Shown: piece by piece, positions 18,393 through 27,716 of the stretch
How positions within the stretch are numbered: the first letter of the stretch is position 1
Layout of the letters: the number at the start of each line of letters is the position of its first letter
Assembly: GCF_001425755.1 (NCBI RefSeq)
Contig: NZ_LMDH01000001.1
Location: 2,065,518-2,129,517, forward strand
DNA length: 64,000 nt
DNA from: Aeromicrobium sp. Root344
GTDB lineage: Bacteria; Actinomycetota; Actinomycetes; Propionibacteriales; Nocardioidaceae
Direction: 5' to 3'
Made by a program: the position numbers and the translations under genes
Notes under the pieces: model-generated
Told to the model about the DNA's origin: nothing
Seen by the model: only the letters and a program-made list of their open reading frames with translations
Databases searched by the model: none

Positions 18393-18506
18393 GCGGTGAG
18401 TTAGGTCGAACGTGGCTGGTCCGGGTTCGACCAGGGTCACCGCTCCCGGGCTTCGGCGGTGAGTTGGGTCGAACGTGGCTGGTCCTGGTTCGACCAGGGT
18501 CACCGC
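18393..18506. repeat. tandem pair of 51-bp REP-like palindromes, GCGGTGA family
   Basis: Two 51-bp units (18393-18443 and 18456-18506, period 63 bp) each begin GCGGTGAGTT, contain GGTCGAAC and GTTCGACC as inner arms, and end GGTCACCGC, so each folds into a hairpin. The units differ at very few positions. Their start (GGGCGGTGAGTTAG) matches the inverted unit at 5406-5424, which ties them to the repeats around the AbiEi/DUF559-like gene. They occupy the gap between carD and ispF. Confidence 0.75.
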
Positions 18507-18523
18507 TTCGGAAGGCTCCCGGG

Positions 18524-19000
18524 TCAGAGGGGGACGACGAGGGCGGTGGCGATCGCGGCGATGCCTTCGCCGCGTCCGGTGAGCCCGAGGCCGTCGGTCG
18601 TCGTCGCGGAGACGCTGACGGGGCCGCCGATGGCATCGCCCAGCACGCGCTGCGCCTGGACGCGGCGGGGCCCGATCGTCGGCCGGTTGCCGATGACCTG
18701 CACCGACACGTTGCCGACCCGCCAGCCGTGATCGCGCAGGCGCTGCTCGACATCGGTGAGGAAGTCGACCCCTGACGCGGCGGCCCACTCGGGCTCGCCG
18801 GTGCCGAAGATGCTGCCGATGTCGCCGAGCCCGGCTGCACCCAGCGTGGCATCGACGATCGCGTGGGAGACACAGTCGCCGTCGGAGTGCCCCTCGAGGC
18901 CATGGTCCTCGTCGGGCCACAGCAAGCCGGCAAGCCACATCGGGCGACCGGGCACGAGTCGATGGACGTCGGTGCCGATGCCGATGCGCGCAGATGTCAC
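18524..19000 (-). CDS. ispF: 2-C-methyl-D-erythritol 2,4-cyclodiphosphate synthase
   Basis: A 158-residue enzyme of the MEP isoprenoid pathway that cyclises CDP-ME 2-phosphate with loss of CMP. The metal-binding GTDVHRL (Asp11, His13) and the [15 protein letters not shown] motif are present, with the C-terminal [16 protein letters not shown] signature. GTG 19000 gives the standard length. IspF is often next to or fused with IspD; here ispD is absent and the gene points toward carD rather than away from it. Confidence 0.96.
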   Translation of the reverse strand: MTSARIGIGTDVHRLVPGRPMWLAGLLWPDEDHGLEGHSDGDCVSHAIVDATLGAAGLGDIGSIFGTGEPEWAAASGVDFLTDVEQRLRDHGWRVGNVSVQVIGNRPTIGPRRVQAQRVLGDAIGGPVSVSATTTDGLGLTGRGEGIAAIATALVVPL

Positions 19001-19056
19001 AGGTCGATCATGCCGTACGTCCGGCGGCATGGGGATCCGCGCGGGACCATGGAGAG

Positions 19057-20559
19057 GTGACCTCCCGACGATCGATCCTCAGTGGACTCCTTGCGGCAGC
19101 GGCGGCGATCGCGGCGAGCGAGGGCCTGGCGGCGTTGCTCAACCTGCGGGAGTCGCCGATCCTCGCGGTCGGCCAGTCCGTCATCAAGCTGACGCCCGGG
19201 CCGCTTGCCGAGGCGATCATCGGGGTGGTCGGCCACGCCGACAAACCGCTCGCCGTCACGAGCGTCGTGGTCGCGATCCTGCTGCTCGGCGCGCTGGCCG
19301 GAGTCTGGTGGACCTGGCGCCGCTCGCGGTCGTACGCCCTGGTGGCCGTCCTCGTCGTGCTCGCCTCGGCGGCCGTGCTGGGCCGGCCGCACGGCGGTGG
19401 CCGCGGGGTGCTCGCCAGTGTCGCTGCGGGCGTCGTCGTGGTCGGCGTGCTCCACCTGCTGCACCGGGACGAGGCACACCTGACGGTCGACGAGTCACGT
19501 CGCACGTTCCTGCGTACGTCCGCCGTCATCGCCGTCGCCGCGATCATCGTCGGGTCGGCCGGAGAGGTGCTCGCTTCGCGCCACCGTCGCCGGCAGGCTC
19601 TGGAACGCGTACGCGCGGCGCTCACGCTCCCGTCCCGTCGCGTCGCGGTGCCGGCCGGCGCCGATCTCGCCGTCGACGGGCAGGGGGCGTGGCTGACGAG
19701 CAACCGCGACTTCTATCGCATCGACACGGCACTCTCGCCGCCGCTCGTCGACCCCCAGGACTGGACGCTGCGCATCCACGGCATGGTCGACAAGGAGCTG
19801 ACCCTGACCTACCAGGACCTGATCGACCGCGGTCTCGAGCACGAGTGGATCACGATCTGTTGTGTCTCCAACCCCGTGGGCGGCAACCTGATCGGCAACA
19901 CGGTCTGGGGTGGGGTGCCGATGAAGGGCATCCTCGATGAGGTCGGCATCAAGCCCGGCGCCGACGCCCTGCTGTCGAAGTCCGACGACGGCTGGACCTG
20001 CGGCACCCCGCTCGCTGCGTTGACCGACGGGCGCAACGCGCTCCTCGCGCTGACGATGAACGGCGAGCCGCTCCCGATCGCCCACGGGTTCCCCGTGCGC
20101 CAGGTCGTCCCCGGGCTGTACGGCTATGTGTCGGCGACCAAGTGGGTCGTGGACTGGGAGGTCACCCGGTTCGCGGACTTCGAGGCCTACTGGACGCAGC
20201 GCGGCTGGGGCGAGCAGGGACCGGTCAAGACCGAGGCGCGGATCGACGTGCCGGGCAGTGGCGACACGATCGATGCCGGCAGGACCGCGGTCGCCGGCGT
20301 TGCGTGGGCGCAGCATGTCGGCATCGACGGCGTCGAGGTACGGATCGACGACGGCGAGTGGCAGAAGGCGACGCTCGGCACCGTGCCCAACGTCGACACG
20401 TGGGTGCAGTGGCGGCTGGACTGGACGGCGACGCCGGGCGACCACTCGATCGAGGCGCGCGCGACGAACGCCAAGGGCGAGACGCAGACCGACGAGCAGG
20501 CCGGTGTCCTGCCGGACGGCGCGACGGGCTACCCCGGGATCACCGTGAAGGTGACGTGA
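19057..20559 (+). CDS. membrane-anchored sulfite oxidase-type molybdopterin oxidoreductase
   Basis: A 500-residue protein. The N-terminal 190 or so residues carry about five hydrophobic segments; the rest is the sulfite oxidase catalytic domain ([19 protein letters not shown], then the likely Mo-ligand cysteine in [13 protein letters not shown], and [11 protein letters not shown]) and the Mo-co oxidoreductase dimerisation domain at the end. The catalytic part is probably outside the membrane. The natural substrate of this actinobacterial subgroup is unknown. GTG 19057 follows GGAGAGG closely. The gene is monocistronic and divergent from ispF. Confidence 0.88.
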   Translation: MTSRRSILSGLLAAAAAIAASEGLAALLNLRESPILAVGQSVIKLTPGPLAEAIIGVVGHADKPLAVTSVVVAILLLGALAGVWWTWRRSRSYALVAVLVVLASAAVLGRPHGGGRGVLASVAAGVVVVGVLHLLHRDEAHLTVDESRRTFLRTSAVIAVAAIIVGSAGEVLASRHRRRQALERVRAALTLPSRRVAVPAGADLAVDGQGAWLTSNRDFYRIDTALSPPLVDPQDWTLRIHGMVDKELTLTYQDLIDRGLEHEWITICCVSNPVGGNLIGNTVWGGVPMKGILDEVGIKPGADALLSKSDDGWTCGTPLAALTDGRNALLALTMNGEPLPIAHGFPVRQVVPGLYGYVSATKWVVDWEVTRFADFEAYWTQRGWGEQGPVKTEARIDVPGSGDTIDAGRTAVAGVAWAQHVGIDGVEVRIDDGEWQKATLGTVPNVDTWVQWRLDWTATPGDHSIEARATNAKGETQTDEQAGVLPDGATGYPGITVKVT

Positions 20560-20565
20560 GCCGAC

Positions 20566-21801
20566 TCACCAGCGGGCAGTGTCGGCGGGGAGTGGACGGG
20601 TCGTGGGGCGGATGACGTAGACGACGCCGCCGCTGCCCTCGAGCCAGGCGCGCTCGAACTGGGCGCGCGAGTAGATGCGCCGCACGGTCGAGTTGCTCGC
20701 CGCCGCCGGATCGTTGGCGATGACCCGGCCGCCGGCGGTGAACCCGCGGATCACCAGCAGATGCCCCGGGGTCGACGAGATGGGCGCCCCGTCGAGCTCG
20801 CCCGCGCCGAAAGCAATCGAGGCGACGAGCGGGATGCCGGCCTTGATGAACGCCTCGGCGTCGCGCAGGTTGTGCAGCCGCGTGACGAACGAGTCGAGGG
20901 CGTAGCGGGAGGCGTACGCGGTGTTGAACGGCCAGTTGCCGGTGCCGTCGTACGCGTGGTCGAACGTGTCGCGGGCGGCGTGGTCGACGAACCCGTCGGC
21001 GTACGGGGACCATGCGTACGCGGCAGGGGTCGGGCCCTTGCCGAAGTAGCGCATCACCATCGAGGTCGAGGTCGGCGAGCACCAGGCCTCACCGCCGCCG
21101 CCCCATTGCGGGTACTCGCCGATGTGGATCATCTGCGACGACCGGGGCACCGCGAGGTCCTTGGTCGCGGTCATCGTCGTCGTGCTGACCCCGGCGGTCC
21201 GCGCCGTGTAGCTCGCGGCGATCCCGCCGACGGCCTTGAGCGTCGGGCTCTCGTGGGCCGCGACGTGGCGCATCAGCTGGACGCGCACCTGCCACCCGGT
21301 GAAGGACTTGCCGCTGTTCGCGATGACGGTGTCGGTGGCGACCTTGGCGAGGTCGTCGGACTGGCTGGAGTAGGACGAGCGCCTGATGTACGTCGTCCCG
21401 GACGCGTAGCGTCCGATGCCGTCCCAGCTGCCGATCGTCGAGCCGCTGCGCACCCGGACCTCGACCTTGGCCCAGGTGCCGGTGGGGGTGTCGACGCTCC
21501 ACGACGGGATCAGGCTCTTGGCGGCGAATCCGGTCGTCTGCCACGGCGACGTCCAGGCACCGCGGTCGTAGTGCAACACGCCGCCACTGACGGCCGGGTC
21601 GTCGTACGCGATGACCGAGGTGCCCTTGCCGAGCGTCACGGCGCCGGTCAGGGCGGCGAGCCCGACAGACGTGCCCTGGGTGAAGTCGGTCGTGGTGTTC
21701 CACCGGGCGAAGGCGGCGCTGTCGGTGGCGGCGGAGGCGGGCACCGGCAGGGCGGCGAGGGCGAGCACGGCGACGGCGACCAGACGGGGAAGAGGGCGCA
21801 T
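20566..21801 (-). CDS. secreted C39-like cysteine peptidase family protein
   Basis: A 411-residue secreted protein with a clear signal peptide (MRPLPRLVAVAVLALAALP, cleavage near PASAA). A beta-rich N-terminal region of about 180 residues precedes the peptidase C39-like domain, which has the catalytic cysteine in GGGEAWCSPTSTSM, the histidine in STPGHLLVIRGF and the Asp/Asn in VIANDPAA. Similar proteins in actinobacteria are extracellular hydrolases of unknown target. The gene converges on the sulfite oxidase-type gene with a 6-base gap. Confidence 0.85.
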   Translation of the reverse strand: MRPLPRLVAVAVLALAALPVPASAATDSAAFARWNTTTDFTQGTSVGLAALTGAVTLGKGTSVIAYDDPAVSGGVLHYDRGAWTSPWQTTGFAAKSLIPSWSVDTPTGTWAKVEVRVRSGSTIGSWDGIGRYASGTTYIRRSSYSSQSDDLAKVATDTVIANSGKSFTGWQVRVQLMRHVAAHESPTLKAVGGIAASYTARTAGVSTTTMTATKDLAVPRSSQMIHIGEYPQWGGGGEAWCSPTSTSMVMRYFGKGPTPAAYAWSPYADGFVDHAARDTFDHAYDGTGNWPFNTAYASRYALDSFVTRLHNLRDAEAFIKAGIPLVASIAFGAGELDGAPISSTPGHLLVIRGFTAGGRVIANDPAAASNSTVRRIYSRAQFERAWLEGSGGVVYVIRPTTRPLPADTARW

Positions 21802-21904
21802 CGACCCATGATAGGTGACTGATGGGGCTCGTGGGACTGATGTGACAGCGTTCCCGCAGCGGCAGGCGTCCGGGAGGTGCTGGCCGAGCCGATAAGGTTG
21901 GCCC

Positions 21905-23317
21905 GTGGCATTCCAGCTCTATGACACTGCGTCCCGGCAGATCCAGCCCCTCGTCCCGGTCCATCCGGGACGAGTCTCGATCTACCACTGTGGGCTCACG
22001 GTGCAGGGCCCGCCGCACATCGGGCACATCCGCAAGGAGGTCGTGTTCGACGTCCTGCGTCGCTGGCTCGAGCGCTCCGACTTCGAGGTCACGATCGTCG
22101 CCAATGTCACCGACATCGACGACAAGATCCTGGTCAAGGGTGTCGAGCAGGGCCGGCCGTGGTTCGCCGTGGCGTACGAGAACGAGCGCGCGCTGCACGC
22201 CGCCTACGAGGTGCTCGGCTGCATCCCGCCGACGTACGAGCCGCGGGCGACTGGCGTCGTGCCCGAGATGATCGAGATGATGCAGACGCTGATCGAGCGC
22301 GGTCACGCGTACGCCGCGGAGGACGGCTCGGGCGACGTCTACTTCGACGTACGTTCGTGGCCGTCGTACGGCGAGCTGTCCAACCAGAAGATCGACGACA
22401 TGCAGGCCGCCGAGGACGCCCCGCCGGAGGGCAAGCGCGACGCCCGCGACTTCGCTCTCTGGAAGGGCCACAAGGCCGGCGACCCCGAGTCCGCCTCGTG
22501 GCCGACGCCGTGGGGCCGGGGGCGTCCGGGCTGGCACCTGGAGTGCTCGGCGATGGCGTCGAAGTTCCTCGGCGACGAGTTCGACATCCATGGCGGCGGC
22601 CTCGACCTGCGCTTCCCGCACCACGAGAACGAGCTCGCGCAGTCGCGCGCCGCGGGGCAGCAGTTCGCCCGGCTCTGGATGCACAACGCGATGCTCAACC
22701 TCGCGGGCTCCAAGATGTCGAAGTCGGTCGGCAACACGCTGCTGGTCAGCGAGGTCGTCAAGCGCGTACGCCCGATCGACCTGCGCTACTACCTCGCCGC
22801 GTCGCACTACCGGTCGATCGTCGAGTTCTCCGAGGAGTCGCTCGCCGAGGCGGCCACCGCGTTCCAGCGCATCGAGGGCTTCGTACGCCGTGCCGCCGAG
22901 CTGAGCGGGCCGGGCGAGCTCGGCGAGGTCCCGGCGGCGTTCGCCGAGGCCATGGACGACGACCTGTCGGTGCCGGCCGCTCTGGCGACCTTGCAGGCGA
23001 CGATCGGCGAGGGCAACAAGCTGCTCGGAGACGGTGACAGCGAGGCGTTGCGAGGCGTGCTGGCGAGCGTACGTTCGATGCTCGACGTGCTCGGTTTGGA
23101 CCCACTGTCCCCGACGTGGGACCGTGGAGGTGACGATGCGGCGTACGCGCAGGTGATCGACTCCCTCGTGGGCGGCCTGCTGGAGCAGCGCCAGGAGGCG
23201 CGAGCCACCAAGGACTTCGCCACGGCGGACCGAGTGCGCGACCAGCTCACGGCCGCCGGCATCGAGATCGAGGACACTCCGCAGGGCGCGAGATGGTCCG
23301 TGAAGGGCGACAACTAG
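21905..23317 (+). CDS. cysS: cysteinyl-tRNA synthetase
   Basis: A 470-residue class I synthetase that charges tRNA-Cys. The HIGH motif appears as PPHIGH, the KMSKS motif is intact, and the zinc ligands are Cys29 region (YHCGLTV), HLECSAM and HHENE. A C-terminal DALR helical domain follows. The start is GTG 21905. It is not the paralogue MshC, which lacks the DALR domain. It is followed two bases later by the RlmB-type methyltransferase, the same order as in mycobacteria (cysS1-Rv3579c). Confidence 0.95.
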   Translation: MAFQLYDTASRQIQPLVPVHPGRVSIYHCGLTVQGPPHIGHIRKEVVFDVLRRWLERSDFEVTIVANVTDIDDKILVKGVEQGRPWFAVAYENERALHAAYEVLGCIPPTYEPRATGVVPEMIEMMQTLIERGHAYAAEDGSGDVYFDVRSWPSYGELSNQKIDDMQAAEDAPPEGKRDARDFALWKGHKAGDPESASWPTPWGRGRPGWHLECSAMASKFLGDEFDIHGGGLDLRFPHHENELAQSRAAGQQFARLWMHNAMLNLAGSKMSKSVGNTLLVSEVVKRVRPIDLRYYLAASHYRSIVEFSEESLAEAATAFQRIEGFVRRAAELSGPGELGEVPAAFAEAMDDDLSVPAALATLQATIGEGNKLLGDGDSEALRGVLASVRSMLDVLGLDPLSPTWDRGGDDAAYAQVIDSLVGGLLEQRQEARATKDFATADRVRDQLTAAGIEIEDTPQGARWSVKGDN

Positions 23318-23319
23318 AC

Positions 23320-24264
23320 ATGCCAGGCAACAGCAAGCGCAGAGGCGCGATCAAGAAGACCGGCAAGGGCAACCCCACCGCCGGTTCGGGTGGCCGGCGA
23401 CGCCAGGGGCTCGAGGGCAAGGGCCCGACCCCGCGCGCGGAGGACCGCCCCAACCACAAGCTCTACAAGATGAAGAACGCCGCGCAGAAGCGTGAGCAGG
23501 CCCGTCCCAAGCGCAAGCAGGGTGACGCCGCCGAGTGGGTCGCCGGGCGCAACTCGGTGCTCGAGCTGCTCAAGGCCACCGTGCCGGTGCACGCGCTCTA
23601 CGTCGCCGAGGGCACCGACCGCGACGAGAAGGTCCGCGAGATCTTCAAGCTCGCCGCCGAGCAGCACGTCAGCCTGCTCGAGATCGGCCGCCTCGAGCTC
23701 GACAAGCTCACCGGCGGTGCCGTGCACCAGGGCATCGCGGCCAAGCTCAACGCGTACGACTACGCCAACCCCCAGGACCTGCTGGAGCTGGCTGCGGAGC
23801 GCGACGAGCCGGCGTTGATCGTGATGCTCGACGGCGTCACGGATCCCCGCAACCTCGGAGCGATCATCCGGTCCGCGTCCGGGTTCGGCGCACACGGCGT
23901 CGTCATCCCCGAGCGCCGGGCCGCCCAGATCACCGCCGCAGCATGGAAGACCTCGGCCGGCGCTGCCGCGCGCGTGCCGGTCGCCCGGGTCACCAACCTG
24001 ACCCGCACGCTCAAGGACTTCCAGGACGCCGGCTGCATGGTCGTCGGGCTCGCCGCCGACGGCACGGTCGGCATCGCCCAGTCGCAGATGGTCGACGGCC
24101 CGGTCGTCGTCGTGATCGGCAGCGAGGGCAAGGGCCTGTCCCGCCTCGTCGGCGAGACGTGCGACGAGATCGTGTCGATCCCCATGAGCACGGGACTCGA
24201 AAGTCTGAATGCAGGAGTCGCCGCCGGCATCGCGCTCTACGCAATCGCCCAGGTCCGCGCCTAG
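23320..24264 (+). CDS. rlmB: 23S rRNA (guanosine-2'-O)-methyltransferase, RlmB/TrmH type
   Basis: A 314-residue SPOUT methyltransferase. The first 75 residues are a basic, Gly/Lys-rich extension typical of the actinobacterial form. The substrate-binding domain (EWVAGRNSVLELLKA) and the knotted catalytic domain follow, with NLGAIIRSASGFGAHGVV, GSEGKGL and the C-terminal LESLNAGVAAGIALY (SpoU motifs 1-3). It probably methylates the 2'-OH of a conserved guanosine in 23S rRNA. It is transcribed with cysS and ends at a dispersed palindrome. Confidence 0.92.
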   Translation: MPGNSKRRGAIKKTGKGNPTAGSGGRRRQGLEGKGPTPRAEDRPNHKLYKMKNAAQKREQARPKRKQGDAAEWVAGRNSVLELLKATVPVHALYVAEGTDRDEKVREIFKLAAEQHVSLLEIGRLELDKLTGGAVHQGIAAKLNAYDYANPQDLLELAAERDEPALIVMLDGVTDPRNLGAIIRSASGFGAHGVVIPERRAAQITAAAWKTSAGAAARVPVARVTNLTRTLKDFQDAGCMVVGLAADGTVGIAQSQMVDGPVVVVIGSEGKGLSRLVGETCDEIVSIPMSTGLESLNAGVAAGIALYAIAQVRA

Positions 24265-24268
24265 ACGC

Positions 24269-24336
24269 GCCGCGATGTGGCGGGTGGACCACCACGCAAG
24301 TGCCACCCTGTGGTGGTTGACCCGCCACATCGCGGC
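24269..24336. repeat. 68-bp palindrome, CCGCGATGTGGCGG family (copy 1)
   Basis: The arms are GCCGCGATGTGGCGGGT (24269-24285) and its exact complement (24320-24336), with inner ACCACCAC/GTGGTGGT pairing. A second copy is at 30071-30137. Both sit between convergent gene ends, so they may act as bidirectional terminators as well as dispersed repeats. Confidence 0.8.
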
Positions 24337-24339
24337 GGT

Positions 24340-24828
24340 TCAGAACGCCTTATGGGTGCCGAACGTGCGCTGGTGGTACGACAGTGGGGCTCCGGCTGAC
24401 GGCACGGCGTCGATGACGCGGCCGAGCACGATCACGTGATCGCCGCCCGGGACTAGGGCCTCCACGTCCGCGGCGACCCAGCCGTGGGCGTCGACGATCC
24501 GTGGCGCACCGTGGTCCTCGAACCACGGCACGTCGGCGAAGCGATCAGGCGTCGAGCCGGAGAACCGCAACGCGACCTGGTCCTGGTCGGCGGCCAGGAT
24601 GTTGATGCCGAACCGGGTGCCCTCGGCGAGCCTCGCGAGCAGCCGCGAACGTACGCCGAGCGAGACGAGCACCATCGGCGGGTTCATCGACAGCGACATC
24701 ACTCCGCTGACGGTCGTGCCGTGCGGCGAACCGCCAGCCGAGGTGGTGACCACGTTGAGGCCGGCAACGAGGTTCCCCATCGTGGCCCGCAGGCCTTGTT
24801 CCAGCCGCACGTCACTCGTGACGGTCAT
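24340..24828 (-). CDS. flavin reductase family protein
   Basis: A 162-residue FMN-binding split-barrel protein (HpaC/DIM6-type). Typical motifs are LVAGLNVVTTS, HGTTVSGVMSLSMNPPMVLVSLG and the later FGINILAADQ. It would supply reduced flavin to a two-component monooxygenase. The nearest such enzyme is the flavin-dependent oxidoreductase at the end of the divergent sulfur operon (28724-30064), so I infer partnership in sulfonate use. ATG 24828 follows a GAGAGGA ribosome binding site. The longer upstream frame overlaps the leader-peptide region and is unlikely to be used. Confidence 0.88.
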   Translation of the reverse strand: MTVTSDVRLEQGLRATMGNLVAGLNVVTTSAGGSPHGTTVSGVMSLSMNPPMVLVSLGVRSRLLARLAEGTRFGINILAADQDQVALRFSGSTPDRFADVPWFEDHGAPRIVDAHGWVAADVEALVPGGDHVIVLGRVIDAVPSAGAPLSYHQRTFGTHKAF

Positions 24829-25043
24829 TCGTCGGTCCTCTCCCGAGAGCATGTGGTCCCGAGTCTGGGCGCTCAGCAGGCCGCCCTCGTCTCGGCTCAG
24901 ATCCTGAGACCCGACGCTGGATGCGGGCGAGCTGTGCTTCGCGCGCAACGCGCGGGATAGCACAGATCCGACCGGTCGGACGGGACGGTCCAGTCCGCGA
25001 AATGGTCCGTGACCTGCGCTTTCGCGGCCCTAGCGTCATCGGC

Positions 25044-25118
25044 ATGAACTCGATGCCACGGCTCGTCGCCCGCCTCGCGGTCGACCTGATGCGGACCCAC
25101 AGCGCGACCTGTCGCTGA
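25044..25118 (+). CDS. 24-residue cysteine-containing leader peptide of a sulfur operon
   Basis: The short frame reads MNSMPRLVARLAVDLMR followed by THSATCR and a stop. The pattern Leu-Val-x-Arg-x-x-Val-Asp-Leu-Met-Arg-x-x-Ser-Ala-x-Cys closely matches the putative leader peptides found upstream of many actinobacterial sulfur assimilation operons, where stalling at Cys codons is thought to sense cysteine. It is 51 bases before the TauD-type gene that opens such an operon. It is too short for standard gene callers; evidence is sequence pattern plus position. Confidence 0.72.
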   Translation: MNSMPRLVARLAVDLMRTHSATCR

Positions 25119-25169
25119 CCCAGCGCTCCGCCAGTCCCGCACGTCCGTACGTCCATCGAAGGAACCCGC

Positions 25170-26075
25170 ATGACCATCTCCGTCCGCAAGCTCACCAGCC
25201 GCATCGGTGCCGAGATCACCGGCGTCGACCTGTCCGCCCCGCTCGACCGGGAGACCGTCGCGGCGATCCGCCAGGCGCTCAACACGCACAAGGCGATCGT
25301 GTTCGACGGCGCCGACCTCGACCAGCAGGGCCAGGAGCGCATCGCCGGCTACTTCGGTGACCTGACCGCAGCGCACCCGACGGTGCCACCGGCCGAGGGC
25401 AGCGCCGCGGTGCTCGCCGTCGACAGCACCGAGAGCAAGGCCAACCAGTGGCACACCGACGTCACGTTCGTGATCAACCCGCCGGCGATCTCGACGCTGC
25501 GGAGCATCACGGTGCCTTCGTACGGCGGGGAGACGCTGATCGCCGACGCGGCCGGGGCCTACCGCGACCTGCCGCCGGCGCTGCGCGAGCTCGCCGATGG
25601 ACTCTGGGCGGTGCACTCCAACGACTACGACTACGCGGTCCCGCCCGAGACGCTGACGGATCACCAGAAGGCGTACAACGACACGTTCACCTCGACGGTC
25701 TACGAGACGGCCCATCCCGTCGTCCGCGTGCACCCGGAGACGGGGGAGCGCGGCCTGTTCATCGGCGGGTTCGTCCGGCGCCTGGTCGGGCTGTCCCACA
25801 CCGAGTCGCGTGACCTGCTGCGCCTCCTGCAGGCGTACGTCACGCGGCCCGAGAACATCTTGCGCTGGTCGTGGTCGCCGGGCCAGCTGCTGATCTTCGA
25901 CAACCGGATCACGCAGCACTACGCGATCGACAATTACGACGACCAGCCGCGCCGCCTCGAGCGCATCACGATCGCCGGCGACGTGCCGGTCTCGGTCGGC
26001 GGCACGCAGTCGTACGTCATCACGGGTGACTCGAGCCACTACTCGAGCATCGCCGAGAGCAGGTCGGCCGCATGA
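25170..26075 (+). CDS. TauD/TfdA family 2-oxoglutarate dioxygenase (sulfonate/sulfate ester type)
   Basis: A 301-residue Fe(II)/2-oxoglutarate dioxygenase. The facial triad is His95 and Asp97 in QWHTDVTF and His250 in RITQHYAID, and Arg265 in RLERITIAGD probably binds 2-oxoglutarate. Family members release sulfite from taurine or sulfate from alkyl sulfates. The gene opens an operon with a sulfonate-type ABC transporter and a flavin monooxygenase, all joined by ATGA overlaps, which supports use of an organosulfur substrate. GAAGGA precedes the ATG. Likely regulated by the upstream leader peptide. Confidence 0.9.
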   Translation: MTISVRKLTSRIGAEITGVDLSAPLDRETVAAIRQALNTHKAIVFDGADLDQQGQERIAGYFGDLTAAHPTVPPAEGSAAVLAVDSTESKANQWHTDVTFVINPPAISTLRSITVPSYGGETLIADAAGAYRDLPPALRELADGLWAVHSNDYDYAVPPETLTDHQKAYNDTFTSTVYETAHPVVRVHPETGERGLFIGGFVRRLVGLSHTESRDLLRLLQAYVTRPENILRWSWSPGQLLIFDNRITQHYAIDNYDDQPRRLERITIAGDVPVSVGGTQSYVITGDSSHYSSIAESRSAA

Positions 26076-26959
26076 GCACCGGATTCGCACCGGCCCGCGT
26101 ACGTTCGCCACGTGCTGCGACGGCGCCGCGCGAGCGGGCGACCGAGACGTTCACGGCTCCGGCCGGAAGCGCGGGTGGCCTGACTCGCCTGCGCCGTCGT
26201 GTGCGCTGGCCGCTCGGGATCTACACGACGCCCGTCGCGATCCTCGTGCTCTGGCAGGTCACCAGCGAGCTCGGCTGGCTGCCGGAGAAGATCGCCCCGG
26301 CGCCGACCGCGATCATCCAGGCCGGCATCGACCTGTGGAAGATCGGCGAGCTCGGCACCGATCTCACCACCTCGCTTCGACGAGTCGGGATCGGGCTGGC
26401 GATCGGCCTCACGATCGGCATCACGACGGGCATCATCGCCGGCCTCCTGCGATCGGGGGAGTACCTGTTCAACGGCGTCGTGCAGATCGTGCACACGATC
26501 CCGCTCCTGGCGGTGCTGCCGCTGATGATCGTCTGGTTCGGCATCGACGAGCTGACCAAGGTGCTGCTGATCTCGTTCGGTGCCGGCGTGCCGATGTACC
26601 TCAACCTGTTCGCCGCGATCCGCGGTGTCGACCAACGCCTGATCGAGATGGCCAGGGCAGCCGGGGTCGGTCGAGCACGACTGATCAGCCGGGTGCTGCT
26701 GCCCGGTGCGTTGCCCGGGTTCCTGGTCGGGCTGCGGTTCTCGCTTGCCTACAGCGTGCTGGGGCTCGTGGCGGCGGAGACCGTCAACGCCAACGCCGGG
26801 ATCGGCTACCTCATCAACCGTGCGCAGACCTACCTGCGCACCGACCAGGTCTTCCTCGGGCTCGTGATCTATGCCGTGATCGGGCTCCTGGCCGACCAGT
26901 TCGTCCGCATTCTCGAGCGGGTGCTGCTGCAGTGGCGCCCGAGCTATGAGGCGCAATGA
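26072..26959 (+). CDS. ABC transporter permease, SsuC/TauC type
   Basis: A 295-residue inner-membrane permease with about six hydrophobic segments after a 40-residue cytoplasmic tail. The EAA-type loop that contacts the ATPase is in LIEMARAAGVGRARLISRVL followed by the LPGALPG motif, and the core resembles SsuC, TauC and related nitrate/sulfonate permeases. Its ATG overlaps the dioxygenase stop, and its own stop overlaps the ATPase start. It imports the organosulfur substrate together with the next two proteins. Confidence 0.92.
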   Translation: MSTGFAPARVRSPRAATAPRERATETFTAPAGSAGGLTRLRRRVRWPLGIYTTPVAILVLWQVTSELGWLPEKIAPAPTAIIQAGIDLWKIGELGTDLTTSLRRVGIGLAIGLTIGITTGIIAGLLRSGEYLFNGVVQIVHTIPLLAVLPLMIVWFGIDELTKVLLISFGAGVPMYLNLFAAIRGVDQRLIEMARAAGVGRARLISRVLLPGALPGFLVGLRFSLAYSVLGLVAAETVNANAGIGYLINRAQTYLRTDQVFLGLVIYAVIGLLADQFVRILERVLLQWRPSYEAQ

Positions 26960-27669
26960 GCACCGCGACCACCACCTCCGTCGACGTCCGCGACGTCCGC
27001 CGCCAGTTCGGCGACCGGGTCGTCCTGGACGACCTGAGCCTGACGATCGGCGAGTCCGAGTTCGTCGTCCTGCTGGGCCCGTCCGGCTGCGGCAAGAGCA
27101 CGTTGCTGCGCCTGCTGGGCGGCCTCGACCGGCCTGATGCCGGGACGGTCACCGTGCCCAAGGAGCGGGCGATCGTCTTCCAGAACGACCGGCTGCTGCC
27201 GTGGCAGCGGGTGCTGCGCAACGTCACGATCGGCCTGTACGAGGCCGGCGCCGACGAGCGCGCCCTGGCCGTGCTGGACGAGGTCGGGCTCAAGGATCAC
27301 GCCCGCGCCTGGCCCAAGACGCTGTCGGGTGGCGAGGCGCAACGCGTGTCGCTGGCCCGTGCTCTCGTCACCGAGCCCGACCTGGTGCTGCTCGACGAGC
27401 CGTTCGCCGCGCTCGACGCCATCACCCGGCTGCGGATGCACGACCTCGTCCGCGAGCTGCGTCGCAAGCACAACGCCGCGATGCTGCTCGTCACCCACGA
27501 CGTCGACGAGGCCATTGCGCTCGCCGACCGGATCCTCGTGATGAGCGACGGCCGGATCGGCAGCGCGTACGACGTCCGGCTCGACCAGGACGAGCGCGCG
27601 ATCAGCGCGGCGCGTGAGGACCTCCGGGCAGCGCTGCTCGGCGACCTCGGACTCGCCGCCGTCCACTGA
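26956..27669 (+). CDS. ABC transporter ATP-binding protein, SsuB/TauB type
   Basis: A 237-residue ATPase. Walker A is GPSGCGKST at residues 41-49, the signature is LSGGEAQRVSLARAL, Walker B is LVLLDEPFAALD, and the switch His is in LLVTHDVDEA. These are typical of nitrate/sulfonate/taurine import ATPases. It is preceded by an ATGA overlap with the permease gene and followed after 47 bases by the binding-protein gene, which has its own AAGGAG ribosome binding site. Confidence 0.93.
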   Translation: MSTATTTSVDVRDVRRQFGDRVVLDDLSLTIGESEFVVLLGPSGCGKSTLLRLLGGLDRPDAGTVTVPKERAIVFQNDRLLPWQRVLRNVTIGLYEAGADERALAVLDEVGLKDHARAWPKTLSGGEAQRVSLARALVTEPDLVLLDEPFAALDAITRLRMHDLVRELRRKHNAAMLLVTHDVDEAIALADRILVMSDGRIGSAYDVRLDQDERAISAAREDLRAALLGDLGLAAVH

Positions 27670-27716
27670 ACCTTCACCCCATCCCCTTCCGTACCAACCC
27701 CTCAAGGAGCTCCACC

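Noticed and set aside
21905..23317. MshC (mycothiol ligase) instead of CysS
   Set aside because: It has the full CysS length with a C-terminal DALR domain and follows the ispF-cysS-rlmB order.
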